Below the pieces are notes generated by a model. The model made no database searches. It was given only the letters and a program-made list of their open reading frames with translations, and was not told the DNA's origin. A stretch of DNA of 64,000 nucleotides from Sphingobacterium sp. SYP-B4668 (GTDB taxonomy: Bacteria > Bacteroidota > Bacteroidia > Sphingobacteriales > Sphingobacteriaceae): NCBI RefSeq assembly GCF_027627455.1, contig NZ_CP115483.1:4340001-4404000 (forward strand), given 5' to 3'. A program made the position numbers and the translations under genes. Below, piece after piece: positions 33,637-43,224 of the stretch. The first letter of the stretch is position 1, and each line of letters starts with the position of its first letter.

Positions 33637-36600
33637 ATGAATCTTTCTGCCATATTTATCAAAAGACCCGTACTGACCATTGTCGTTAACTTGACGATTA
33701 TGCTCTTCGGGTATATAGGTTATAGTTTTTTAGGTGTCCGTGAGTATCCATCCATAGACCCCGCCATTGTCTCTGTACGTACCAATTACGCCGGTGCAAA
33801 CCCCGACATCATCGAATCCCAGATTACAGAACCCCTCGAGAAGTCCATTAACTCCATTGATGGCATACGTAATATCACCTCCTCAAGCAATCAAGGCTCC
33901 AGCAATATTTCGATTGAATTTGAATTGGAAAAAAATCTAGAAGAGGCGGCCAATGATGTGAGAGATAAAGTATCACAAGCTCTCCGTAGTCTTCCTCAGG
34001 ATATTGATGCTCCCCCGGTTGTTTCTAAGGCCGATGCAGATTCGGAACCTATAATCACCTTGACGATACAAAGTGAATTACGAGACAATTTGGCTTTGAG
34101 TGATTTTGCTGAAAATGTCGTTGGCGAGCGGCTACAGACCATTCCCGGTGTCAGTAGTGTACAAATATGGGGACAGCAACGGTATGCTATGCGTCTATGG
34201 TTTGACCCCACCAAATTATCCGCTTATGGCATCACCGTCGCCGACGTAAGGAGTGCCCTAACGGCTCAAAATGTAGAGTTACCCTCGGGAAAAATAGTCG
34301 GGAAGAATACTGAATTGACCGTCAAGACTGTTGGAAACCTCTCTACAGAGAAAGAGTTTGACAATATTATCATCAAATCGGACAACGAAAGAGTGGTCAA
34401 GTTCAGCGATATCGGATACGCCAAGCTTCAGGCCGAAAACCTAGAAACAAAGATGGTGAGTGCTGGCAAACAGTTGGTCGGTGTGGCCATCATTCCGCAA
34501 CCAGGCACCAATTACATTGATATTGCCAATGATTTTTATAAGCTTCTCGATCAGTTAAAAGAAGATATGCCTGAGGACATCATCCTGAATGTCGCAGCCG
34601 ATAATACGACCTTTATTAAACGATCTGTCGTTGAGGTCGCGGAGACTCTTTTAATATCAATCATCCTGGTCACGCTTATTATATATTTTTTCTTTCGGGA
34701 TTGGGGCATAGCGCTACGTCCCTTATTGGATATTCCTGTCTCCTTGATTGCGACTTTCTTCATCATGTACCTTTGTGGATTTTCCATCAATGTATTGACC
34801 TTACTCGCAATTGTACTTGCCACTGGGCTGGTAGTAGATGACGGGATTGTGGTCACGGAGAATATCTTTAAAAAAGTGGAAGAAGGTATGTCCCCTATAC
34901 AGGCGGCACTCAAAGGATCCAAGGAAATATTTTTTGCTGTCATATCCATATCCATTACGCTCGCAGCGGTGTTCTTGCCTGTCATCTTCCTGCAAGGTTT
35001 CGTAGGTCGATTATTTCGAGAGTTTGGGGTAGTCATTGCATCTGCCGTATTGGTCTCTGCATTTGTATCCCTAACATTGACCCCTATGTTGAATGCTTAT
35101 CTCATCAAAGGAACAGGTCATGAAAAGTCAAAATTCTATATTTGGACTGAGCCTTTTTTCGAAAAAATGAATACTGGATACGCCCTAATGTTAGGCAAAT
35201 TCATGAAAGCAAAATGGATAAGCTTTCCAATCCTAGCTATATGTTTTATCATCATTGGCATTATCTTCAGTTCGATTAAGAAAGAAACAGCCCCTTATGA
35301 TGACCGCAGCAATGTCAACATGAGTATTACTGGTCCCGAGGGTGCTAGTTTTGAATACATGGACCGTTATATGCGAGAGTTGGATAAACTTGTTTACGAT
35401 TCGGTCCCTGAAAACAAAATCAGTCTTGTCATGACCTCCCCCAGTTTTGGAAGCGGGTCGGTCAACAATGGACGGGTACGCATGACGTTGGTTGACCCTA
35501 GCGAAAGAACACGATCACAGGATCAAATTGCGAATGAACTTACCAAATGGACCAAGCAATATGACGGTATAAAAACAAGTGTGTCCCAACGTCCTACTAT
35601 CTCTGTCAATAGGCGTGGTGGACTACCGATACAATATATCATCCAAGCTCAAAATTTTGATAAGCTCCGCGAAAAAGTGCCCGCCTTTATGGAGGAAATC
35701 AACAATGACCCTACTTTTTCGGTGACGGACATCAACCTCAAATTTAACAAACCTGAGCTACACGTATCCATAGACCGTGCTAAAGCACAGAGTATGGGCA
35801 TCTCGGTATTGGATATCTCGCAGACGCTTCAAATGTCACTTAGTGGACAGCGATTTGGGTATTTCATGAAGGACGGGAAGCAGTATCAGGTAATTGGTCA
35901 GATAGAGGACGATCGCAGAGCTACTCCCTTTGATCTGACCTCTATATTTGTCAAAAATAATCAAGGAAATCTGGTTCAATTGGATAATCTGGTACAACTC
36001 CAAGAAGAGAGTAGTCCACCTCAGCTCTATCATAATAATCGGTATATGTCTGCGACAGTATCGGCAGGTCTTGCACCAGGTATGAGTATGAGTGATGGTA
36101 TTGCAGCCATGGATAGAGCCAAGGATAAAGTTCTAGATGAGACCTTTACGACCGATTTGAGTGGCGAATCACGAGATTTTGTAGAGAGCAGTTCCAATAC
36201 GATGTTTGCTTTTGGATTGGCACTATTGCTGATTTATCTGATATTGGCCGCTCAGTTCGAGAGTTTCTTAGATCCATTTATCATCATCTTAACAGTACCT
36301 ATGGCCGTGGCAGGTGCTTTAATCAGCCTATGGCTATTTGGCCAAACTTGGAATATATTCAGCCAGATTGGAACGATCATGCTCATTGGCCTGGTCACTA
36401 AAAACGGAATCTTGATCGTGGAGTTTGCCAATCAACTTCGAGAAGAAGGAATGCCAAAATTCGAAGCCATCATGCATTCCGCTGAATCTAGGCTACGTCC
36501 TATCCTGATGACCAGTCTCGCCATTGCACTTGGAGCATTACCGATTGCGCTCTCTTTCGGAGCTGCTGCGACAAGCCGAATCGGTATGGGGGTAGTCATC

Positions 36601-36714
36601 GTGGGTGGCACTATCTTTTCATTGATACTGACGCTATTTGTTATTCCAGCAATCTACCTAATGTGGTCTCGCGCAAAAAAACACAGACCTGAATTTGACA
36701 ACATTGAAGTATAA
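33637..36714 (+). CDS. RND-family efflux pump (AcrB/MexB-like, HAE1)
   Basis: The 1025-residue pump has the duplicated RND layout of 12 membrane segments and two large periplasmic loops. Visible are the N-terminal FIKRPVLTIVVNLTIM, the TM4 motif with the proton-relay aspartates (ATGLVVDDGIVVTENIF), the HAE1 signature GxSxNxTITxx-like NIFSQIGTIMLIGLVTKNGI in TM10, and the C-terminal IYLMWSR. It uses proton flow to expel drugs, dyes or lipids. Adaptor and channel genes flank it with gaps of 5 and 9 bp. Confidence 0.94.
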   Translation: MNLSAIFIKRPVLTIVVNLTIMLFGYIGYSFLGVREYPSIDPAIVSVRTNYAGANPDIIESQITEPLEKSINSIDGIRNITSSSNQGSSNISIEFELEKNLEEAANDVRDKVSQALRSLPQDIDAPPVVSKADADSEPIITLTIQSELRDNLALSDFAENVVGERLQTIPGVSSVQIWGQQRYAMRLWFDPTKLSAYGITVADVRSALTAQNVELPSGKIVGKNTELTVKTVGNLSTEKEFDNIIIKSDNERVVKFSDIGYAKLQAENLETKMVSAGKQLVGVAIIPQPGTNYIDIANDFYKLLDQLKEDMPEDIILNVAADNTTFIKRSVVEVAETLLISIILVTLIIYFFFRDWGIALRPLLDIPVSLIATFFIMYLCGFSINVLTLLAIVLATGLVVDDGIVVTENIFKKVEEGMSPIQAALKGSKEIFFAVISISITLAAVFLPVIFLQGFVGRLFREFGVVIASAVLVSAFVSLTLTPMLNAYLIKGTGHEKSKFYIWTEPFFEKMNTGYALMLGKFMKAKWISFPILAICFIIIGIIFSSIKKETAPYDDRSNVNMSITGPEGASFEYMDRYMRELDKLVYDSVPENKISLVMTSPSFGSGSVNNGRVRMTLVDPSERTRSQDQIANELTKWTKQYDGIKTSVSQRPTISVNRRGGLPIQYIIQAQNFDKLREKVPAFMEEINNDPTFSVTDINLKFNKPELHVSIDRAKAQSMGISVLDISQTLQMSLSGQRFGYFMKDGKQYQVIGQIEDDRRATPFDLTSIFVKNNQGNLVQLDNLVQLQEESSPPQLYHNNRYMSATVSAGLAPGMSMSDGIAAMDRAKDKVLDETFTTDLSGESRDFVESSSNTMFAFGLALLLIYLILAAQFESFLDPFIIILTVPMAVAGALISLWLFGQTWNIFSQIGTIMLIGLVTKNGILIVEFANQLREEGMPKFEAIMHSAESRLRPILMTSLAIALGALPIALSFGAAATSRIGMGVVIVGGTIFSLILTLFVIPAIYLMWSRAKKHRPEFDNIEV

Positions 36715-36723
36715 AAATAGACT

Positions 36724-38025
36724 ATGCTACACAAACTCACCTTACTCATAATACTTTGTTACCTTTCCGCTATAGGGAATGCACAAGAATTATTGACTAT
36801 CGAACAAGCCGTGTCTATCACACTTGAGAATAATTTTGACATTAAAATTGCCAAAAATAATACCCGCATTGACGAGCAAAATCGCAGTTTGGGAAATGCG
36901 GGAATATTGCCTAGAGTCACAGGAAATTTCACCCGTAACAATTCTATCCAGAACTCTAGACAGGTAAGGGCGGATGGGCAAGTGCAGGAGCTTAATAACG
37001 CTAAAAATGACAATATGAACTACGGCGTGAGTCTCAATTGGACCATTTTCGATGGCTTCAAGATGTTTGCGAAATATGATCAATTAAAAGAGATTCAAAA
37101 GCAGGGAGAAGCTGAGGTTAGGTATGCAATCTTGACTCAAGTCAGTGAGATTATTGCCACTTACTATACGCTTGTACAGCAACAAAAGATGATTCGAGCA
37201 TTGGACACAGCTATAGACCTCTCTCAATATAGACTCACTATGGCTCAAAACCGGTTTGAGATTGGTAAAGCCGCAAAGCTCGAAGTTTTGAATGCACAGG
37301 TCGATTTAAATGCTGATAAAACCACTTTACTACAGCAACAGGAGCAATACGCCAACAGCAAAACGTATATGAACCAGCTTATGGCAAGGGACCTAGGCAT
37401 TACATTTAGGGTGGAGGATTCTGTGGCTATAAACGATGACCTCAAACTTGGAGAATTATTGGGAACGGCTGAAAATCAAAATCCACAAATTCAACTTGCA
37501 GTTATCAACAAACGCATTTCGGAGTACAATCTCAAACAGATAAAAGGCGAACGCTACCCTATTATCTCGCTCAATAGCGGGTATAATTTCAACGAGTCCC
37601 ATTCTTCCCTTGGATTTGCAACAGAAAATAAAGGTCGCGGATTTAACTACGGTGTGAGCGCATCTGTCAATATCTTTAATGGATTTCTTCAGAATCGAAA
37701 TGAGAAAATTGCCAAAATCGAGATAGAAAATTCGGAACTACAAATTGGCCAGCAAAAGCAGACTATCCAATCGCAAATTACTTCGCTCTTCCAGACTTAC
37801 ATCACCAATTTAGATTTGGTACAACTGGAACGTAGCAATGAAGAACTGGCAAAAGAGAATCTCGATATTACCTTCGAGAAATTTAAGATAGGAACGATTA
37901 CCACTTTGGAGGTTCGGACAGCCCAACTCAACTACATCAACACCATGGTCAGGAGCTACACCGCGCAGTACCAAGCTAAGCTATCCGAAATAAGATTAAA
38001 GGAGCTCGCTGGCAACGCATTTTAA
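36724..38025 (+). CDS. TolC-family outer membrane channel of the RND operon
   Basis: The 433-residue protein has a signal peptide ending near AIGNAQ and two outer-membrane-efflux repeats (about residues 25-205 and 225-425), each with a barrel part such as NWTIFDGFKMFAKYD and a long coiled helix pair. It completes the tripartite RND system and is the last gene of the operon. No strong terminator follows. Confidence 0.9.
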   Translation: MLHKLTLLIILCYLSAIGNAQELLTIEQAVSITLENNFDIKIAKNNTRIDEQNRSLGNAGILPRVTGNFTRNNSIQNSRQVRADGQVQELNNAKNDNMNYGVSLNWTIFDGFKMFAKYDQLKEIQKQGEAEVRYAILTQVSEIIATYYTLVQQQKMIRALDTAIDLSQYRLTMAQNRFEIGKAAKLEVLNAQVDLNADKTTLLQQQEQYANSKTYMNQLMARDLGITFRVEDSVAINDDLKLGELLGTAENQNPQIQLAVINKRISEYNLKQIKGERYPIISLNSGYNFNESHSSLGFATENKGRGFNYGVSASVNIFNGFLQNRNEKIAKIEIENSELQIGQQKQTIQSQITSLFQTYITNLDLVQLERSNEELAKENLDITFEKFKIGTITTLEVRTAQLNYINTMVRSYTAQYQAKLSEIRLKELAGNAF

Positions 38026-38035
38026 CGGGACAAAT

Positions 38036-38176
38036 TCAAAAAGCTTCTCCTATTTTCCAAAATTCCTCCTGTTCTTTCTGGGTATACGGATACGCTATAC
38101 TGCTATCCAAAAGTATACCCCTCTCCCTCACTAAGAAGGTCTCGTAGCTCACTGTGCGACATCTTTTACCCAACAT
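38036..38176 (-). CDS. Possible 46-residue protein or gene remnant
   Basis: An ORF on the minus strand, antisense to the flanking genes, encodes 46 residues with protein-like composition, for example FLVRERGILLDSSIAYPYTQ and KEQEEFWKIGEAF. The open frame extends 6 codons further upstream of its ATG before a stop. I do not recognise it. It could be a small gene or the 3' remnant of a larger one. It fills part of the 429-bp gap between the RND operon and tetR; the rest shows no ORF. Confidence 0.3.
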   Translation of the reverse strand: MLGKRCRTVSYETFLVRERGILLDSSIAYPYTQKEQEEFWKIGEAF

Positions 38177-38382
38177 CCAAAAGGGCCATATATTTTTTCA
38201 TTATTGAAAAGCAATTTATAATCGCTCCTATCTGAATAGCAATGTTTGCGGTATTGTTGTAAAAATAAAGGTCTGCATTAGATATAGATGCTTAAGGTTA
38301 TTGTCTAAAAAATATAAAAATCAAAAAAATAACTTCTTTAATATCCTGATTTTATTAAGTTTAATAATTCAAAACAACAATA

Positions 38383-38425
38383 TTCAATTTTTCAAACTTT
38401 TTAATAAAATGTTTGGATAATTGAA
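38383..38425 (+). promoter_or_regulatory. Large inverted repeat, likely TetR operator
   Basis: TTCAATTTTTCAAAC (38383-38397) and GTTTGGATAATTGAA (38411-38425) are inverted copies matching at 13 of 15 positions with a 13-bp spacer. The right arm covers the -33 region of the tetR promoter. Autorepression by the downstream TetR protein is the natural inference. Confidence 0.5.
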
Positions 38426-38443
38426 ATTGTGTTTATACCTTTA
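38412..38443 (+). promoter_or_regulatory. Promoter of the tetR gene
   Basis: TTTG (38412-38415) is followed after 20 bp by TACCTTTA (38436-38443), one base from the -7 consensus. The transcript would start near 38450, almost at the ATG at 38455. Confidence 0.55.
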
Positions 38444-38454
38444 GTCTGAGCAAT

Positions 38455-39057
38455 ATGAGTAAGAAAGAAGAAGTAAAGAGAAAAATTGGGAAATCGGCCA
38501 TGGAATGTTTTGCAAAATTCGGTCTTGACAAGACAACGCTTGAAGACATTGCCAAAGCTGTAGGCCTCAATAAGACGTCACTATATTATTATTATAAGAG
38601 CAAAGAAGATATATTTATTGAAGTAGCACTGGCTGAGGGAGAGCATTACATACACGCCCTTCAACAAGCTACTTTACAGAAGGAGGGCATTGAAAACCGG
38701 ACAGCCTTCTATCTCGAATCACGATTCAATTACTACAAGAATGTATTGAACATGAATCGGGTTTCTGTAGAGTCTATGGGTAAATTATTACCCCGATTCT
38801 TCGATTTATATGATGCACTGATGGTACGAGAAAAGGCATTCTTAACACAACTCCTAGAGCAAGCTGTAAAAGCTGGGGAGTTAGATTTAGCCGACCCTAC
38901 AAACACCGCTTCCGTACTCATCAACTTTTCTAACGCTTTAAAACACAGTGTAGAGCAACAGGCCATGCTCAAACGGGAGTCCGAAATTGACTACACGCAA
39001 AGCCTTCAGGATACAAAATTTTTGGTATCGCTGATTTTTAAAGGAATAAAAAAGTAG
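38455..39057 (+). CDS. TetR-family transcriptional regulator
   Basis: The 200-residue protein has a standard N-terminal helix-turn-helix (KIGKSAMECFAKFGLDKTTL, then EDIAKAVGLNKTSLYYYYKS) followed by an all-helical ligand-binding domain. It precedes a TonB receptor operon on the same strand (89 bp gap) and follows an RND efflux operon (429 bp gap). Its own promoter carries a large inverted repeat. It could control either block; the adjacent downstream operon is the better candidate. The ligand is unknown. Confidence 0.92.
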   Translation: MSKKEEVKRKIGKSAMECFAKFGLDKTTLEDIAKAVGLNKTSLYYYYKSKEDIFIEVALAEGEHYIHALQQATLQKEGIENRTAFYLESRFNYYKNVLNMNRVSVESMGKLLPRFFDLYDALMVREKAFLTQLLEQAVKAGELDLADPTNTASVLINFSNALKHSVEQQAMLKRESEIDYTQSLQDTKFLVSLIFKGIKK

Positions 39058-39114
39058 CCACAGTATCGTTGGGGATAGAAGCCTGGTAAAGGGGAAGAGG
39101 TTATTTTGATATTT

Positions 39115-39122
39115 TAATTTTG
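39115..39122 (+). promoter_or_regulatory. Possible -7 element for the TonB receptor operon
   Basis: TAATTTTG matches TAnnTTTG 24 bp before the receptor ATG, but no -33 element is seen at the right distance. The operon may be read from here or from the tetR promoter. Confidence 0.35.
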
Positions 39123-39146
39123 TTGCAAAACTAACCAATTATAAAT

Positions 39147-41900
39147 ATGAAAAAGGTCCTTCTACTCACACTAGTCCTTTATCTCTGTACCCCAAGTTTG
39201 CTCTTGGCACAGGGTTTACTCAAAGGCAGCATTAAGAACAACGCTACCAATGAGGATGCATATGCCATCTCTGTCCGTATAAAAAATGGTTCAGACGGCA
39301 CCTATACAGATGATCGCGGAAGGTTTCAATTAAAAACATCCCAAACACTTCCCATCACGTTATTAATTTCGTCTATAGGTTTTGAACCGCAAGAGGTTTC
39401 TATAGAAAGCTTTTCAATACCTGTTGAAATCCGTTTAGAGCCAGCCCGCATCTTAGGGCAGGAGGTAGTAGTTTCTGCAAGTCGAACGGTTCAAAACAAA
39501 CTTTCTTCTCCCGTGACTATAGAACAGATTAGTGCAAAGGACATTGTAAATTCTCCTCAACTTAATTATATGGACATGATGCAGGGACTCAAGGGTGTGG
39601 ATGTGACGGTATCTAGTCTAGGGTTTACGAGTGTGACTACGAGAGGTTTCAATACTAGTGGCAATACCAATTTCACTCAAATCGTAGACGGCATGGATAA
39701 TCAGGCTCCTGGCCTAAACTTTCCTCTCGGTACGGCAATTGGCTTAACCCAACTAGATGTGGACAATATCGAACTATTATCTGGGGCTTCTTCAGCACTA
39801 TACGGTTCACGAGGCTTGAATGGTACAATGGTCATGACTGGAAAGGACCCTTTCAAATATCAAGGAATAAGTGTGCTAGTGACCCAAGGTATCAACCACG
39901 TCAACAATAAGAAACACAACGATCCTGTATCGCCTTCTCCTTATTACGATTGGACAATTCGTTTCGCCAAGAAAATCAATGACAAAGTTGCCTTCAAAAT
40001 CAACACCCAATATACACAGGCAAAGGACTGGGTAGCCAATGATGCAAGCAATAAAAATGGACCTGGAGACCACCTCACAGACCCTAATTACAATGGCGTG
40101 AATTTTTACGGAGGTTCTACTTCTGTTGACATATCTCCCTTTTTACAAGCTGCCCTTGCTGGAAATCCCGATCTCGCTCCTATCATCGATCCACTACTTA
40201 CTAAATCCAACTATGTAGCACGCACAGGCTATCCCGAATATGGATATTTGGACAATGGCGCAAAGCTCTTTAAGGTCAATGGCGAATTGCGTTATAAACT
40301 AGGCTCCAATATTGAAGCTATTGCGTCTGGGACATTCGGAACCGGAAATATCGTGTATACCAATGACACTCGATATCAATTAAAAGGTTTTAAAGTAGGA
40401 CAATATCGATTGGAGATCAAAAGCGACAACTGGTTCGTCCGGGCCTATACCACCCAAGAGAATTCGGGGCGTACGCTGGTGTCCGGACCTACAGCACAGT
40501 ACATCAACGAATCTTGGAAAACCAGCTATGACGGCGCCACTGGCGGATGGTATCCTGAATACACTTACGAATTAATCAATTCTCTTGCTGGAGGTGCAGC
40601 CTTGAACGATGCTCATCTTGCAGCTCGAGCATTTGCTGATCAAGGACGGGCGGAGTTAGGCACACCACTCTTCAACAGATTGAAGGATAGCATTACCAAT
40701 ACTCCGATTTCCGAAGGTGGTACGCTCTTTTTGGATCGTAGCAAATTGTACAATTCCGAAGCACAATATAACTTTAGCGACCAGATTAAGTTCATGACCT
40801 TAATTGCGGGAGTAAATTGGCGTCTATACCATTTAGACAGTAAAAACACCTTATTCCCAGATAAAGAGAAGCCCATCAATGTCAATGAGTACAGCGCATA
40901 TGTGCAATTGGGTAAGAAAGTCGCCGATGAACGATTGAATCTTGCTGCATCCTTCCGATATGATAAAAACACCTTATTTTCGTCTCCGAAAGTGACCTCG
41001 CGGGCATCTCTGGTATTTGAAGCTATGAGCGAAAACTATATTCGCCTATCTTACCAAAACGCGTATAGCTTTCCATCTAATATTCAAGCCTTACAAAATA
41101 CACTCAATGGTTACAACAGCTATTCTTCTGGCGGCTCTTCCTTACTACTCAACGACAACTATCAATTTGACAAATACCCTCCTTATGTATACGAGAGCGT
41201 CCTCAAATTTCAACAAACAGGAGACCCTGGAGTTCTTGAAAAATTCAAATATGACGACATCAAACCTCAGTCAGTCAATGCATTTGAGTTAGGCTATGCC
41301 GCGCTTTTGGGTAATCGAGTGATACTTGATGTGTTGGGATATTTCTCTACTTGGAAAAATTTTATTGGATATGCCAATGTAGCTAATACACCAGGTACCG
41401 ATGACGTTAATGCTTTTAAAGACCACAGCACTTATATACAATACAATATTGCGTTTAATGGGGGTGAGACTGTCAACACTTATGGTTATGCTGCCAGCCT
41501 AAGTATGGACATGGGTCTCAACTTTTTGGGAAAAGTCAATTATTACTCTGATTACCTCAAGAACAAGAACGATAGCCAAATCAACAACTTCAACACCCCC
41601 AATTACCATGTCAACTTTGAGTTTGGCAATAGTGGCTTTGGCAAAAAGCAGGTGTGGTCATTTAATACCAGCCTCCGCTATAAACCAGGTTATCACTACG
41701 TAGTCTCTGGGGGATTGGCGTCGGGCGAAGTCCCTAGCTCGGCCGTCATTGATGCTCAGATCAGTTACAAACTAATCAAGGCACGCTCAGGGATACGCAT
41801 CGGTGGCACCAACATTACCAACAAATACTATTCGACAGGTATAGCCAATCCACGGATTGGTGCTGTTTACTATGTTACTTATGCATACAATATATTTTAA
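39147..41900 (+). CDS. TonB-dependent outer membrane receptor
   Basis: The 917-residue product has a signal peptide (to about residue 24, LLLAQ), a carboxypeptidase-like regulatory domain (about 25-105, LKGSIKNNATNEDAYAISVR), a plug domain (about 118-235, with QIVDGMDNQAPGLNFPLG and SSALYGSRGLNG) and a C-terminal beta barrel ending in an aromatic residue (YAYNIF). It takes up a specific solute across the outer membrane with TonB energy. No SusD partner is encoded beside it, so it differs from the SusC at 56857. It leads an operon with a beta-helix lipoprotein, a diheme cytochrome and an aldehyde dehydrogenase. Confidence 0.9.
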   Translation: MKKVLLLTLVLYLCTPSLLLAQGLLKGSIKNNATNEDAYAISVRIKNGSDGTYTDDRGRFQLKTSQTLPITLLISSIGFEPQEVSIESFSIPVEIRLEPARILGQEVVVSASRTVQNKLSSPVTIEQISAKDIVNSPQLNYMDMMQGLKGVDVTVSSLGFTSVTTRGFNTSGNTNFTQIVDGMDNQAPGLNFPLGTAIGLTQLDVDNIELLSGASSALYGSRGLNGTMVMTGKDPFKYQGISVLVTQGINHVNNKKHNDPVSPSPYYDWTIRFAKKINDKVAFKINTQYTQAKDWVANDASNKNGPGDHLTDPNYNGVNFYGGSTSVDISPFLQAALAGNPDLAPIIDPLLTKSNYVARTGYPEYGYLDNGAKLFKVNGELRYKLGSNIEAIASGTFGTGNIVYTNDTRYQLKGFKVGQYRLEIKSDNWFVRAYTTQENSGRTLVSGPTAQYINESWKTSYDGATGGWYPEYTYELINSLAGGAALNDAHLAARAFADQGRAELGTPLFNRLKDSITNTPISEGGTLFLDRSKLYNSEAQYNFSDQIKFMTLIAGVNWRLYHLDSKNTLFPDKEKPINVNEYSAYVQLGKKVADERLNLAASFRYDKNTLFSSPKVTSRASLVFEAMSENYIRLSYQNAYSFPSNIQALQNTLNGYNSYSSGGSSLLLNDNYQFDKYPPYVYESVLKFQQTGDPGVLEKFKYDDIKPQSVNAFELGYAALLGNRVILDVLGYFSTWKNFIGYANVANTPGTDDVNAFKDHSTYIQYNIAFNGGETVNTYGYAASLSMDMGLNFLGKVNYYSDYLKNKNDSQINNFNTPNYHVNFEFGNSGFGKKQVWSFNTSLRYKPGYHYVVSGGLASGEVPSSAVIDAQISYKLIKARSGIRIGGTNITNKYYSTGIANPRIGAVYYVTYAYNIF

Positions 41901-41935
41901 CCTTTCTCTATTTCATTTATAAATCCTACATCATT

Positions 41936-43222
41936 ATGAGACAACCATTTTTTTTAACGCTAGCTTTGATGCTATTGACCATAGGCATCATGAACGCCTG
42001 CACCCACAACAAAACACAAGAGGACACCTATACAACCGTTCTCAGTTTTAAACCTGGTGATGAGGCCAAGATAGAAGAAGCATTGCTATCCCTGAAAGAC
42101 AGCACAAGTATCCTCCTAGAAGCTGGTAAGTACGAATTCGACAACTTGAGCATTGTTCAGGTCAATCATATTCTGATTCACGGTGAGGGGCACGACAGGA
42201 CTATCCTCAATTTCTCCAGTCAGTCCCAAGGAGGAGAAGGTATCCGGGTCACCGATGTCAAGGGATTCACTATTGATGGCATGACTATCCGCGACTCCAA
42301 AGGAGATTTATTAAAAATAAGCAACAGCAGTGACGTCAAGGTGACTAACCTGCATGCGCTTTGGAGCCAAGCTGATTCCACTAGCGGAGGTTATGCGATA
42401 TATCCCGTTCTCTGCAAAAATGTACTCGTTGAAAATTGCTATACCGAGGGGTCTTCAGACGCAGGTATTTATGTTGGTCAAACTGATGGAGCAATCGTCC
42501 GCAATTGTAAGGCTGCGAAAAACGTGGCGGGGTGTGAAATCGAAAACACATCCAATGCCGAAGTTTACGATAATGAGTTCTACAACAATACGGCCGGATT
42601 TTTAATATTCGATTTGCCAGATTTATCCAAAAGAGGTGGAAAGGTAAAGGTCTACAACAACAATATCCATGACAACAATTTTAGGAATTTTGCTAAAAGC
42701 GGTAGCTTTGGCACCTATTGGGGGGTAGGCAATGCTTCACCAGGAAGTGGCATCATTATCCTGGCCGCTTCTGATATCGAAATCTATGACAACAAAATCA
42801 TAGGAAACAATACTGCAGCAATTACCATCGCCTCCGGATTTGCGACTGATGACAAGGCAGCCGAAAAAATCAATGCCAATTACTCCCCTATCTCGAAAAA
42901 CATCAAAATCCACAGTAATAAGATGGAAATGGGTCCAGACTTCCCAAAGCCAGCATACGAGCACCGTATCGGACAGGTCTTAGTAGCTACTCAGGACCAA
43001 TTGAACCGATTGGAACCTAATCGTAAAAGTAAACGAATTCCACTTATTGTATACGATGGGTTCAACAGTAATATCTTGACCAATGGCACTGCCCTCAATC
43101 CGGATTCGATTTGCATCAATCAGCCTGAAGAAAATCTATTTGTTAATGCTGATTTTCAAAACATAGCGAAACCTGAAAATTGGAAGCCAAACACAAATAT
43201 TGTTCCATTTCAATGTAAATAA
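41936..43222 (+). CDS. Parallel beta-helix repeat lipoprotein
   Basis: The 428-residue product is a lipoprotein (lipobox IMNAC, Cys near residue 22) made of right-handed parallel beta-helix repeats such as GFTIDGMTIRDSKGDLLKIS and NVLVENCYTEGSSDAGIYVG. It belongs to the family usually found directly beside the SO2930-type diheme cytochrome, as here (2-bp gap). The molecular role of the pair is not established. Beta-helix proteins often bind or cut sugars, but no catalytic set is evident. Confidence 0.82.
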   Translation: MRQPFFLTLALMLLTIGIMNACTHNKTQEDTYTTVLSFKPGDEAKIEEALLSLKDSTSILLEAGKYEFDNLSIVQVNHILIHGEGHDRTILNFSSQSQGGEGIRVTDVKGFTIDGMTIRDSKGDLLKISNSSDVKVTNLHALWSQADSTSGGYAIYPVLCKNVLVENCYTEGSSDAGIYVGQTDGAIVRNCKAAKNVAGCEIENTSNAEVYDNEFYNNTAGFLIFDLPDLSKRGGKVKVYNNNIHDNNFRNFAKSGSFGTYWGVGNASPGSGIIILAASDIEIYDNKIIGNNTAAITIASGFATDDKAAEKINANYSPISKNIKIHSNKMEMGPDFPKPAYEHRIGQVLVATQDQLNRLEPNRKSKRIPLIVYDGFNSNILTNGTALNPDSICINQPEENLFVNADFQNIAKPENWKPNTNIVPFQCK

Positions 43223-43224
43223 TA

